Assembly (NCBI RefSeq): GCF_900104815.1
Contig: NZ_FNTD01000005.1
Coordinates: 1 to 62,239, forward strand
Reading direction: 5' to 3'
From: Streptomyces misionensis
GTDB lineage: Bacteria; Actinomycetota; Actinomycetes; Streptomycetales; Streptomycetaceae
Length of the DNA stretch: 62,239 bases
The notes beneath the pieces were generated by a model. The model did no database searches. It was not told where the DNA came from and saw only the letters and a list, made by a program, of their open reading frames with translations. The position numbers were made by a program, and so were the translations under genes. Positions 1 to 8,800 of the stretch are shown in pieces. Every line of letters starts with the position of its first letter. The first letter of the stretch is position 1.

Positions 1-121
1 GCACCTTGGCGTTGAACTCCCAGAAGCCAGCCTGTCCGCTGGTGGACGGGTCCCGGCTCGCACTGGTCTGCGCGCTGAGTGCGCGCTGGTAGCGGTTCTG
101 TTCGGCGGTCTCGTTCCTCAT
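1..121 (-). CDS. Partial copy of the 77-aa Cys-motif protein (cut by contig edge)
   Basis: This is the N-terminal 40 codons of the small protein described at 46594-46827. It reads leftwards off the contig end. The ATG at 119-121 is preceded on the minus strand by a purine-rich GGGAGGGG ribosome-binding site. It is incomplete only because the contig begins here. Confidence 0.8.
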   Translation of the reverse strand, partial: MRNETAEQNRYQRALSAQTSASRDPSTSGQAGFWEFNAKV

Positions 122-133
122 TGCCCCTCCCTC

Positions 134-175
134 AGTTCTGGCTCTAGAGAAGGAACATTATCAAGAGCCAGAACT
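134..175. promoter_or_regulatory. 12-bp inverted repeat in divergent promoter region (copy 1)
   Basis: AGTTCTGGCTCT and its exact reverse complement are separated by 18 bp, including the A/T-rich CATTATC. The site lies between the leftward integrase operon and the rightward sigma-like operon. The second copy is at 46840-46881. It is probably an operator for a dimeric regulator controlling both promoters. Confidence 0.6.
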
Positions 176-302
176 CGCCGGACGGGCCGCCGCTGCGACC
201 ACATGAACCGGTCCCAAAGTTTTCTGCGCATCACGCGCGATGTTTTTCCATCCCCCGCTACGTCGTGCCGAAGGACACGCGATACGACAGGGGGTGGGGC
301 TC

Positions 303-1237
303 ATGACACCACAGCGAATGATCGAACAGCTCAAGAGGCTGATTCCATGCGAATCGGCATGATTCCGGACGAGGACCCGAGGGCCCGGGCGGAGCGGCAG
401 CGCGCCGAGGACGCCGCGCTCGTCGAGCGGTTGCGCCGGGCCGAGTTCCGCAGCTCGGAGATGCAGCTGACACAAGAGCAGCTGTGGGCATACGCCACAG
501 TCACGTTGAACTCCTGGTGCTCTAACCGAAAGATCGTGGAGCGCGTCCGGGCATCGGCACCTGCCCACGCGGAGTTCGACATCGACTCCCGTCACGGGGA
601 CGTCCTGCGCACCGACCCGCAGGAGCGCATCGACCTCGTGCTCACCGCGGTCAGCGGCGCCTGGCCTGCCTTCGTCAAGCACGCGCTGCGCGAAGGCGGA
701 TGGAATCCGCAGTGGGAGCCGGAGAGCCCTGAGCCCACCGGAGGCCGGCGCCCCTCGGCCGCCAGCCTGCGCACCTACTTCACCCGCGGGGTCCTGCAGT
801 CCTTCCCGCGTCACTACCGGAAGTGGTGCCGTCAGCACGACCGCCGGCTCGCGGAACTGGGCGTGATGGACGACTGGACCGTGGACCTGTCGCCCTGGTG
901 GACCGGCAACTCCCCATTCGAGGACGAGTCCGTGCTCGTGAACGCCTGGCTGAACGACTTTTTGGCGTCCCTGCCGGAGCACAAGCGCCACATGCTCCGC
1001 ATGGTCTACGAGGGGTACAGCTACGCCGAGATCGGCGAGACGCTCGGCATCACCGCCAAGATGGTCACCGACCGGATCTATCGGATCCACCGGCACCTGC
1101 GGGAACGCAGGCAACTCCTCCGCAAGGAGTACCGCGACCTCACGGGCCATCACCCGGAGCCCGGCGCGGACGATCGTATGGCCGCAGCCCTTCAGCGGCG
1201 CGCCCAGCAGGCACGGCAAGCGGGTGTGCGGCGATGA
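303..1237 (+). CDS. Sigma-70 region 4-like DNA-binding protein (copy 1, N-terminal indels)
   Basis: Same gene as 47010-47945. This copy lacks one T near 245 and one G near 336 compared with the second copy. The coupled ATG at 303 therefore runs out of frame, and the intact frame is recovered from ATG 347 onwards. The remaining 297 codons match the second copy and carry the C-terminal helix-turn-helix (YAEIGETLGITAKMVTDRIY). I read the differences as homopolymer errors at the contig end, not as biological mutations. Use the second copy for the correct start. Confidence 0.75.
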
Positions 1238-1413
1238 CCAAGACCACTGTGCTGGCAGCACTGTACGACTTCGTCCTTCACGACGTGGTCGGCAATGTCA
1301 TCGCCGGGCTGGTGCTGCTGGCCGGCACCACCGGATGGCAGCGCATCCGCACCCGGCAGCAAGCGTGCCGGACACCTCCCAGCGCGATCGAATCGGACGA
1401 GCCACCCAGCTGA
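1234..1413 (+). CDS. Small membrane protein, 59 aa (copy 1)
   Basis: The ATG overlaps the stop of the sigma-like gene by four bases (ATGA), so it is probably translated by coupling. The product has one hydrophobic segment at about residues 13-33 (VVGNVIAGLVLLAGTTGW), then a short basic and polar tail. That is consistent with a single-pass inner-membrane peptide. A membrane partner translated with a sigma-like factor suggests an anti-sigma or tethering role, but this is inference from context only. I recognise no family. The second copy is at 47942-48121. Confidence 0.55.
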   Translation: MTKTTVLAALYDFVLHDVVGNVIAGLVLLAGTTGWQRIRTRQQACRTPPSAIESDEPPS

Positions 1414-1442
1414 CCCTTCGCCGGATCCAGAGAGTCACCGCC

Positions 1443-1507
1443 GATCGCGTCGGATAACCCTCCGCAGGTATCCGACGCGATCACCTCCGTCCGCGGATCG
1501 CGGACGG
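1443..1507. terminator. Two adjacent hairpins after the sigma-like operon
   Basis: Hairpin one has 14-bp arms GATCGCGTCGGATA at 1443-1456 and 1469-1482 with a 12-nt loop. Hairpin two has 9-bp arms CCGTCCGCG at 1487-1495 and 1499-1507 with loop GAT. There is no T-run. They sit between two co-directional genes and could be a terminator or a double protein-binding site. Confidence 0.5.
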
Positions 1508-1580
1508 GCGCGGTGAAGATGGCCGGAAATGGCTGCACGAAGACGGTTGGCGCACATGTATAAGGGAGACAGGTTCAGTG

Positions 1581-1628
1581 ATGCATAAATCGTGCAGCAC
1601 CCGAAGGGAAACGAGGAATCAGTCTTGA
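1581..1628 (+). CDS. Possible 15-aa leader peptide coupled to the next gene
   Basis: ATG at 1581 opens a 16-codon frame that ends in TGA at 1626-1628. That stop overlaps a TTG start at 1625 as TTGA. The same four-base stop-start overlap is used throughout this plasmid (ATGA, GTGA), which supports a real coupled pair. A GGGAG lies about 12 bases upstream of the ATG, which is rather far. Evidence is positional only. Confidence 0.35.
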   Translation: MHKSCSTRRETRNQS

Positions 1629-3016
1629 GTCACGTCGTTCCGCTCGCCAACGGCCTGCGCACCGATCACCCGGTGCCGGGCCTGCCCTTCGTCGACGACT
1701 CCCACCTCCCGCTCGACGAGGGCCCCGACGCCATCGAGGCCGTGGGCCGCAACAGGGGCCCGGGCATGTGGGGCCGCTTCGACAAGAACCGCGCCGACGG
1801 CGGCTGGCGCGCGTTCACCACCGACCCGCTCGACCACACGCTCGGCTGGGCGGTACGCCACCACCCCGAGCACGGCCGGACCGTGCTGCTGCTGCGCGAC
1901 GGCGACACCTCCGCCCTGCACATGGACTGGGACGGCGAGCAGCTGCTGTTCCGCGCCGGCGGCTACTGGTGGAACGGCGAGACGTGGTACCGGCCCGGGC
2001 AGGTCTGGAACCCGGTCGAGGAGGACTACGAGCGGCGCAAGGCCCGCATGGCCGTCACCGTCACCGCCGCCGACATGCTCGACGGCCGCGCCGACCCGGC
2101 CAAGGCCTACGTCGGCAAGGTAGCCACCTTCGACCCGGACGCCGCGCGGCCGGACAACTGGCCCGACCACCTGGCGCTGTGGGCCGCCCGCCACCAGGAG
2201 CAGGACGGCGCCCTGCCGCTGGATCGGTGCGTCGTCGACGTCTCCAGCCCCGAACTGACCGGCGCGCAGCTGATCGGCGCCCCGGAGCTGGCGGAACTCG
2301 GCGGCATCACCGCCTCGACGCTGCGCGCCTACATCTCGCGCGGCAACTCCGAGGTGCCGCTGCCGCAGGCCGTCGTCGGCGGCCGCGACCAGTGGGCCCG
2401 GGCCGTGGCGGAAGACTGGGTGGAGTCCCGCCAGCGCTCCTATCAGGGAGTCAAGTCCGCCATGTCCGCCGGCGACCCCGACAGCCTCTCCCCCGGCGCG
2501 GTCGAGGTCCGCGACCGGTTCGCCGTCGACTTCCACCACACGCTGTTCGACCGGCCCGACGTGCGCAAGCGGTGGGTGCTGCGCCAGCGCAACAAGGAGT
2601 CCGTCGCTGAGGTCGCGGACGCGCTGGCCTGGTCGGTGGCGGCCAGTCTCGACGAGATCGTCCCCACCGACCATCTGGGACGGACCGTGCGGGCCGCGGT
2701 GCTGCACGACTTCGCCGAGTCCCTCGACATGGTCGGCGATGACGCGGACGAGGAGGGTGACGGGCCGGCGCATTGGTGGCACCTCAACCTGACGCCGTCG
2801 GTGGCCAAGACGCTGGACTGGTACATCCGGTGCTTCCCCGCCGAGGCGTACGCCACCATCGGGGAGATCCAGTGGCAGGCACACAAGACGTGGAAGGCGC
2901 CGGCGGCGGACACCCTGAGCGCGCTGCGGTCGGCGCTCTCGCTCGACGGCGAGCTGACCGAGCAGCAGCGTGAGACGTACTTCGCGCTGCTCGAACCGCA
3001 CGAGGACACCAACTGA
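1625..3016 (+). CDS. HTH protein of unknown function, 463 aa (copy 1)
   Basis: Start chosen at TTG 1625 because GAGGAA lies about 7 bases upstream and a leader frame ends there as TTGA. A GTG at 1592 would add 11 residues. A MerR/AlpA-like helix-turn-helix is visible at about residues 215-250 (ELAELGGITASTLRAYISRG, then a wing ending DWVESR). The N-terminal 160 residues are rich in Trp and Gly (YWWNGETWY). The C-terminal half is mostly helical and acidic. I recognise no enzymatic motif. The gene stands alone and is followed by a strong terminator. It may be a plasmid regulator or replication accessory protein. Second copy at 48333-49724. Confidence 0.65.
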   Translation: MSHVVPLANGLRTDHPVPGLPFVDDSHLPLDEGPDAIEAVGRNRGPGMWGRFDKNRADGGWRAFTTDPLDHTLGWAVRHHPEHGRTVLLLRDGDTSALHMDWDGEQLLFRAGGYWWNGETWYRPGQVWNPVEEDYERRKARMAVTVTAADMLDGRADPAKAYVGKVATFDPDAARPDNWPDHLALWAARHQEQDGALPLDRCVVDVSSPELTGAQLIGAPELAELGGITASTLRAYISRGNSEVPLPQAVVGGRDQWARAVAEDWVESRQRSYQGVKSAMSAGDPDSLSPGAVEVRDRFAVDFHHTLFDRPDVRKRWVLRQRNKESVAEVADALAWSVAASLDEIVPTDHLGRTVRAAVLHDFAESLDMVGDDADEEGDGPAHWWHLNLTPSVAKTLDWYIRCFPAEAYATIGEIQWQAHKTWKAPAADTLSALRSALSLDGELTEQQRETYFALLEPHEDTN

Positions 3017-3033
3017 CCGTCCTCACCCGCCCT

Positions 3034-3077
3034 GACGGGGGCCGGAGCCAATGCCAGTGGCTCCGGCCCCCCGTCGC
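3034..3077 (+). terminator. GC-rich hairpin terminator
   Basis: A stem of about 17 bp (GACGGGGGCCGGAGCCA pairing with TGGCTCCGGCCCCCCGTC, one bulged C) with a 6-7 nt loop lies 18 bases after the stop of the 463-aa gene. It lacks a T-run, as is usual for Streptomyces terminators. Confidence 0.75.
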
Positions 3078-3497
3078 GTGCAACGAACCGATGCCGGGTG
3101 GCAACGGGCGTGAGCCGCGCGTTATCCACCTGGCCGGTCAGCGGCGCTGCGCACACCGGTGAGCACGGGCAGCGTGTCGTCGCGACCGGCGACGGTGGCC
3201 ATCTGGGAGCGGGATCGGAGGCAGAGATGCGGCGCCGCGCGAGCCGAGTCAGCGCTGTCGAGGTCGGCGCAGGTAAACGCGTGTCTAGGAGCCCAGGTTA
3301 TAGACCGAGGCGCTATTTCCCGTACGATCAATCTGCGCGGATGACACATAAAACTTGTTGCAGAGGGCCCCTTCTCCGGGCTGCATCCCAGGTCAAGGGC
3401 CCTCTGTCCGCGTCACAGCCAGCGAGCCCGGTCGTGTGAGATTCGGCCGGGCTTGCTGCTGTCCCCGACGCTACGACCAACACTCACCGCTCCTTGA
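3078..3497. other. Intergenic region with hairpins and a DnaA-box-like site
   Basis: No gene is evident in these 420 bases. TTATCCACC at 3122-3130 resembles a DnaA box (8 of 9 to the E. coli consensus). A 10-bp inverted repeat CAGAGGGCCC / GGGCCCTCTG spans 3361-3406. A second hairpin at 3421-3457 (AGCGAGCCCGG / CCGGGCTTGCT) lies just downstream of the leftward 85-aa gene and probably terminates it. Confidence 0.5.
3421..3457 (-). terminator. Hairpin downstream of the 85-aa gene
   Basis: An 11-bp stem with one G-T wobble and a 15-nt loop, 41 bases past the stop of the leftward small gene. Another hairpin (3361-3406) follows it. Confidence 0.5.
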
Positions 3498-3755
3498 TCA
3501 GGAGAAGTGCTGCACCACGAGGTTGGCGAGTCCCGCGAGTACGGGTGACCAGTCGACCAGGAGTTGCACTACGAGCTTGCGTCGTTCGCGACGCCGCTCG
3601 GCGGCCTCCTGCTCCTCCTGATCGCCTCCGCTATCGACAGGTGTCTTGCCATCCACATGTTCCTCCGTGGCGCCGAAGTAGCCCGGCAGGGCTGCCGGGC
3701 CTTCACCGGCTGGTGAAGTACGTGGCAGACGCCGCGAAGGAACGCCCTCCAGCAT
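3498..3755 (-). CDS. Small protein with charged centre and hydrophobic C-terminus, 85 aa (copy 1)
   Basis: ATG at 3755. A TTG 39 bases upstream would give 98 aa. The centre is strongly charged (about residues 45-62, GGDQEEQEAAERRRERRK). The last 22 residues are hydrophobic (LVVQLLVDWSPVLAGLANLV), suggesting a tail-anchored or membrane-associated peptide. The sequence contains two hairpin-forming inverted repeats (3682-3718) that lie inside the coding frame. No family recognised. The frame is intact in all three copies (50206-50463, 61770-62027), which suggests genuine coding. Confidence 0.5.
   Translation of the reverse strand: MLEGVPSRRLPRTSPAGEGPAALPGYFGATEEHVDGKTPVDSGGDQEEQEAAERRRERRKLVVQLLVDWSPVLAGLANLVVQHFS
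3682..3718. repeat. Two adjacent 7-bp hairpins
   Basis: CCCGGCA-GGGC-TGCCGGG (3682-3699) is followed one base later by CTTCACC-GGCT-GGTGAAG (3701-3718). Both have 7-bp stems and 4-nt loops. They lie inside the 85-aa gene. Confidence 0.6.
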
Positions 3756-3880
3756 AGAGGTGAGGGGTAACAGCTCAGACCCGGGTGACCACAACTTATG
3801 TGCTTGTTAAAGCTACTGATCGCTAGTCAAACCCGGTGTCTACCTGCGGGAATGAAAATTTCTAGGCGTCTCGAAAACAG

Positions 3881-4573
3881 ATGAACAAGGTCGTGTTCCT
3901 GGCCATGGTTGATCCCGGCGGGATCAACCATGGCCAGGAGCCTGCGCATAGATCGACGCCGGGCGGGTGCAGTGGGGTCGGTGCGCGGGGCCACACCGTG
4001 CGGGAGCTGGCGGAAAACCCGTTGGTGCGCCTGTTCGTGAAGGAGGTCGTACGGGGGATCGCCCGGCGTGTGCGACGCGGCCGCGAGTCGGCGGCCGCGC
4101 ACAGTGAGGCGGGGCCGGTCTTCGCGGCCCTGGACGCCGACGGAACGGAGATAGCGGTGACGACGGTCGCGGACGGCAGGACGGGCGAGCAGCTCGCCGA
4201 GGAGCTGCTGCAGGGCGTGGGCAACGAGGGGATGCGGGCGGCGACCCGGTTGCTCGGCGCGTACCGGGACGGGTACTGGCTGCGGCGCCTGCTGGAGAAC
4301 GAGGCGGAGTGGTCGGCGGCCGCCGACAAGCCGGTCATCGACCGCAGCGGCACGCACCCCTCGGTGGATTGGGACTCGATCGGGCTGCTGATGCTCGACC
4401 GGCCCTGGGTCTTGAGGTCGTCGCACAGTGAGATGGCCATGCTGGAGGTCGCCGCCTCGCTGGTGAGGCGCTGCGCGGTGCAGCTCGGCTCGGTCGTCCA
4501 AGCCGTCGACGACGACGAGTTCCGGCTGATCCTGCGGGCTCTGCGGGAGGCCGCGTACGGCGACGTGCGCTGA
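3881..4573 (+). CDS. Hypothetical protein, up to 230 aa (copy 1)
   Basis: The frame opens at ATG 3881, but the first 39 codons run through a 41-bp palindrome and do not look protein-like. GTG 3998 (residue 40) may be the true start and would give 191 aa. The product is helical, with a basic stretch (RGIARRVRRGRES) and a more acidic C-terminal half, no membrane span and no motif I recognise. It ends at a hairpin shared with the convergent coiled-coil gene. The second copy (50589-51281) is identical. The third (60955-61645) has two single-base deletions. Confidence 0.5.
   Translation: MNKVVFLAMVDPGGINHGQEPAHRSTPGGCSGVGARGHTVRELAENPLVRLFVKEVVRGIARRVRRGRESAAAHSEAGPVFAALDADGTEIAVTTVADGRTGEQLAEELLQGVGNEGMRAATRLLGAYRDGYWLRRLLENEAEWSAAADKPVIDRSGTHPSVDWDSIGLLMLDRPWVLRSSHSEMAMLEVAASLVRRCAVQLGSVVQAVDDDEFRLILRALREAAYGDVR
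3898..3938. repeat. 41-bp near-perfect palindrome
   Basis: A 19-bp arm CCTGGCCATGGTTGATCCC (3898-3916), a GGC loop, then the exact reverse complement (3920-3938). It is preceded by an A/T-rich stretch (3851-3885). Conserved at 50606-50646 and 61588-61628. It may be a protein-binding site, a terminator or a single-strand hairpin used in replication or transfer. Confidence 0.85.
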
Positions 4574-4586
4574 GACGCGGCGTGCC

Positions 4587-4651
4587 CCGCGGTGGGCCGT
4601 GGCACCCCTCCACGGACCACCGCGGAGAAGGGACACCGGGTCCGTTCTCCG
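4587..4651. terminator. Paired hairpins between convergent genes
   Basis: CCGCGGTGGGCCGTGG and CCACGGACCACCGCGG form a 16-bp stem with one mismatch and a 7-nt loop (4587-4625). A second hairpin (GGAGAA...TTCTCC, 4624-4650) follows. Their position between convergent stops fits a bidirectional terminator. Confidence 0.7.
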
Positions 4652-4684
4652 CCACCACGGTCTAGTGGAGGGCGCGGCGGCGGA

Positions 4685-5146
4685 TCACAACCGGTCGAGG
4701 CCGAGCATCCGGCTCACCGCCTGTTCGACGGTGATGCCGCTTCGCGGCCGACGAGGCGGGGCTACAGATGGCACAGGCGGCAGTTCGACCGTGATGACTT
4801 CGACACGCTGTCCCGGGGCGGCCTGGGCGGCGATGCGGTTGCGCTCCTTCTCGGAGGCGGCGAAGAGAACGAGCGGGACGAGGCGGTTGCGCAGTGCCGG
4901 AATCCGGCTGGCTACGGGGCAGATGACCGCGTACGGCTTGCCGTTCACATACACGGGCACGCCCATCGCGTACTCGGGGGTGCCGCTCTCGGCGACCTTG
5001 GGGTAGGAGCCGGCCTCGTGGAAGACGAACTCCACCACCGGCTTCACCAGCGCCTTCTGCCACTGGAGCAGGGCCTCGATCGCGGCGAGATGCTCCTGTT
5101 CGGCCGCCTGCTTCGCCTCCCGCTGACGCTGCTGGACTGCGAGCAT
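4685..5146 (-). CDS. Coiled-coil protein, 153 aa, probably 5'-truncated (copy 1)
   Basis: The only start in frame is ATG 5146. The helical, Gln/Glu-rich coding pattern continues upstream without a start (YFKLEQEQVQAQARRDQIIE, about 5149-5208) until it meets the head-to-head HD-domain gene. I infer that the original N-terminus has been lost. Visible parts are an N-terminal coiled coil (residues 1-35), a middle domain with YPKVAESGTPEYAMGVPVYV, and a Pro-rich C-terminal stretch ending in a short helix. No family recognised. All three copies share the junction. Confidence 0.5.
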   Translation of the reverse strand: MLAVQQRQREAKQAAEQEHLAAIEALLQWQKALVKPVVEFVFHEAGSYPKVAESGTPEYAMGVPVYVNGKPYAVICPVASRIPALRNRLVPLVLFAASEKERNRIAAQAAPGQRVEVITVELPPVPSVAPPRRPRSGITVEQAVSRMLGLDRL

Positions 5147-5208
5147 GCGCTCGATGATCTGGTCCCGCCGGGCTTGCGCCTGGACCTGCTCCTGTTCCAG
5201 CTTGAAGT

Positions 5209-5224
5209 ACGCGCGGGTGACCCA
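5209..5224. other. Head-to-head junction of two truncated genes
   Basis: Both the leftward coiled-coil gene and the rightward HD-domain gene have coding sequence running to this point with no start codon. A TGA at 5218-5220 closes the HD frame on its upstream side. No promoter space remains between them. This is a deletion or rearrangement scar, or a collapsed assembly. Confidence 0.55.
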
Positions 5225-5718
5225 CCTCCACCGGCAACAAGGCCCCGGAGTCCGTCGCCGAGCACAGCTTCCGGGTCGGGGTGATCGGCTCGGTGCTCGC
5301 CATGATAGAAGGCGTCAACGCCTCGCGGGTGGCGCTGATGTGCCTCTTCCACGACTCCCAGGAGACCCGGGTCGGGGACATCCCGCACATCGGCCGCAAG
5401 TACCTGCGGGCGGCGCCGAACGGCGAGGTGACCGCCGACCAGGTCGCCAACGCCCACCCGGCGGTCCGCGAGGGTGTGCAGGGCGCGGTCGACGAGTACG
5501 AGGCCGGCGAGACCCCGGAGGCGGTCGTCGCCCGCGACGCGGACAAGCTGGAGTGCCTGGTGCAGGCCGTCGAGTACCGGGAGCAGGGCTACAGCCTCAC
5601 CCAGAACTGGATCGACACCAGCCTGGCGGCGCTGAAGACCCCGTCGGCGAAGGCGCTGGCCGACGCCGCGCTGTCGATGCCGTCGCTGGAGTGGCAGAAG
5701 AACTTCCTGCCGTCCTGA
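5221..5718 (+). pseudogene. HD-domain phosphohydrolase (YfbR-like), N-terminus missing
   Basis: Members of this family are metal-dependent nucleotide phosphohydrolases. The typical entry motif PESVAEHSFRVG is encoded from 5245, and the metal-binding HD pair follows in CLFHDSQETRVGDIP. A later Asp lies in ARDADKLECL. The frame is closed upstream by TGA at 5218, and the first possible start (GTG 5281) lies after the first metal-ligand His. The usual 30 or so N-terminal residues are therefore absent, and a protein starting at 5281 (145 aa) should be inactive. A terminator follows. It is identical in all three copies, so it is either true decay or a collapsed assembly join. Confidence 0.7.
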
Positions 5719-5733
5719 CCCTCCGCGCACGTA

Positions 5734-5775
5734 GGCCCCCGGCGGACCACTCCTCCCAGAGCGCCGCCGGGGGCC
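5734..5775 (+). terminator. Hairpin terminator after the HD-domain gene
   Basis: GGCCCCCGGCGG at 5734-5745 pairs with CCGCCGGGGGCC at 5764-5775 (12 bp, 18-nt loop), followed by TTCTCC. Confidence 0.8.
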
Positions 5776-5806
5776 TTCTCCATGCCTGCTCACGCCCCGT
5801 TGGAGC

Positions 5807-5822
5807 CGTTGGACCTAACAGG
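5807..5822. repeat. Dispersed palindrome, copy P1
   Basis: CGTTGGACCTAACAGG lies one base beyond the relaxase stop (5824-5826, minus). It belongs to the family with consensus near CCYGTTRGGTCYAACRGG. Confidence 0.7.
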
Positions 5823-5823
5823 A

Positions 5824-8800
5824 CTACCGGCCGGGCAGGGAGGGCCCTCCAAGGCCCTGAGAAGGTGGCTGACGGTGATAGCCAGCCGACTCCTGAGCCC
5901 GGGCCCGGGACTGTTCGGCGGCCGCGCGCTTCTGCGCGACGATGTGCGACCGGCGGGCCTTGGTCTCGATGTCGTGCAGCTCGGGGTACTTCGTGGCGAT
6001 GGTCTTGCGCAGGGCCTGCTCGGCCTGGCCGGCCGCCACGGTCTTCCGGCTCTTGGCGGCCGCGTCGGTGTACTGGGTGACCTCGCCCTGCAGCCGGGTC
6101 AGTGTCTGGGCATCGCGCCGGTCGAGGCTGATCTCGATGTCCGGGAGCTGCTCACGCATCTTCGTCAGCCGTTCGGTGACGGTGGCGACGTCGTCCGGCG
6201 CGGGCTTCTGCGCGTCGACGTCGCGGAACTGCCCGGCGAACTTGCTGGTGCGGATCATCTCCCACGCCGCCACCCGGGCCGCGTTGGCCGCGCTGCGCGC
6301 CTCGCTCGCCTCCGTGTGCCAGGCCGCCCGCTCGGCGGTGACATCGGCAATGTCCGCTGCGATCTGCTTCTTGGTGACACCGGCCCGCAGCCGCTCCAGG
6401 GGCCCCAAATTCTTCTTCGGCTCCAGGTAGTCGCGCAGGTACCGGTCCCGTTCCTCCGCTTCCTTGCGCGCGTTGGCCGCCCGGGCGAGTTGCTGGGCTG
6501 CCTCCTGGGCCTTCGCCTCCGCCTGGTCCAGCAGGGTCGCCGCCGCAGCGACGAACGCCTGCCCGCGGGTCTGCCCGGCCTCCCTCTCCTGGGCAAGGCG
6601 TTCCTCGAGGACGCGCGCCTTCTCCGCCGTCTGCGCGGCACCGCGCTCGGCGATCCCGGCCCGCTCGTAGGCCAGCTTGATAACCCGGGCCAGTTCGGCA
6701 TCCGACCGCTTGCCGTACGGCCGGGTCTTCCAGGACTGCACGGACGCCATCTCCCGCCGCCGCTGGATCTCCGCCAGACGCTTCTCGTTGGCGGCCCGCT
6801 CCCGGGCGTCGTCCTCGGTGGCGGGCTGTACCTGCACGGCGACGTCGTCGGCGGCCGCGGTGTCCGCCTGGGCCTCGGCGGCGACCCGCTGTGCCTCCTC
6901 CTGTGCCTGGCGTGCGCGACCGGGGGAGACGGCTGTCGCCGCATGGGCCCGTCGTAGGGCGGCCTCACTCTCCCCGCGGGCCCGCTCGTGCTCGCGCACG
7001 CTCGCCTGCTCCGGCAGGCGTACGGCCGGGGTCGGCGGTTCGCGCAGCAGGTCCGAGACCATGGAGTCGCCTCGGTCCTGTCCCAGGAAGCGTGCGAACG
7101 CGGTGACGGCGCGCTGCAGCCGCTCGGTCTCGGTGCGGGCCGCGCCGAGGCGGGCCTGCGTCTCGTCGTCCTCGACGACCTGCAGGGGCAGCCACAGGTG
7201 GTTCTCGGCGCGGCCGCGGGTGATGCCCGGGTAGACGGCGAAGGCGTTCGCGCCGTGCCCGTACAGCAGGCTCACCTCGCTGGTGAGGCCCTGGCTCGCG
7301 GCGACGGTCATCGCGTAGCCGAGGGAGAGGGCGCCGGAGCTGATGGCCTGTGGGTCGAACCAGGCCGACACCGTGTCGTTCGTCTTCTTGTCGCGCCAGG
7401 TGATCTCGACGCGGTGGTCTTCGTCGATCGCCGTGACCACGGCGCGGTAGCCGTTGAGGACGTCGGGGCCCTCGCCGCGGCGGCTGCGGTAATCGTTCTG
7501 GCGCACGCGCACCAGGTCGCCCACCGCGAAGTTGATGTCCGCGCCGCCGGACAGGGCGTAGCGGTGTTCCGCGCCGAGTTCGCCGCGCTGCCGACGGATC
7601 TGCTGTGCGCCCAGGTTCAGCAGGTCCACGTCCGTGTTCTTGGCGGCCAGTACGGTCAGCGAGTCGATCAGGTCGTGCGGGTCGGTCCAGCGGCCGCGTA
7701 CCTCATCCCAGGTGGTGAGGATCTGCCCGTGCGCCTCGATGGCGCTCTCGGTGGCGTGGACGCGGCCGGTGTCGGCCAGGATGCGCAGGGCCTGCTCGTG
7801 GTCGCCGGTGCGCCACACCTCCAGGGCGGCGCGCTCGGCGTCGTTGCGCTGGCGCCGGTTCTCGATGAGCGTGAGGCCGCCGACGAGTCGGTGGACCTCC
7901 TTGAACCAGCCGCCCGGGCCGATCGCCTGGAGCTGCTTGGGGTCGCCGATCGCCACCAGTTTGGTGCCGGTGCGCTGCGCCTCCTTCATCAGGGCGGCGG
8001 CCTGCCGGTCGTTGGACATGGTGGCCTCGTCGACGACCAGGACGTCGATGCCGGTGAGTCCGTTACCGTCGCGGATCTGCGTCAGCCAGGAGGCGATCGA
8101 GCGGGCCGGGATGCCGGAGGCGTCGTCCAGGCTCTTGGCCGCGACCGCGCTCACGGTGGCGCCGGCGTAGGTGTGGCCGGTGGCGTCCCACGCGATCCGG
8201 CACGCCTCCATGAGCGTGCTCTTGCCGGTGCCGGCCGCGCCGATGTGCGCGTCGATGCCGTGCCCGGCGGTCAGCGTCCGCTCGATCGCCGCGCGCTGTT
8301 CGCCGGACAGGGCGAAGCCGTTGGCGACCTCGAAGACGGACATGGCGGCCGCGGCCTGCTCGGTGGTCAGCTGCACCGCGCCCTCGTCGAACCGGACCAG
8401 GGCCTGGCTGGTGACGAGCTCCTCGGCGTCGAGGATGTCGCGGGTGGTGTAGCGGTCCATCGACGACATGACGGTGGAACCGACGTGCGGGAGGCGCACC
8501 GCGTATCCCTCGACGGCGAGGACCTGGTCCGCGAGTTCGTCCAGCAGGCCCGGCTCGGCGCCGATGCCGAACTCCATCGCCGTCGCCACGGCGGCGAGCA
8601 GCTGCGCGCGGGAGAACGACTTCTCCGACGCCGTCAGCCCGGTCTCGGGGTCGAAGACGATCCGCGCGAGGTCGTCCGGGCCGGGCCGCTGCGGACCGCC
8701 GCCGGGACCGTCGATGCCCGCACCGCCGCCGTCGGGCGGCCCGGGCGCGGCGGCCGCCACCATCGCGTCGACGTCGCCGACGACCGCCTCGGCGCGGGTG

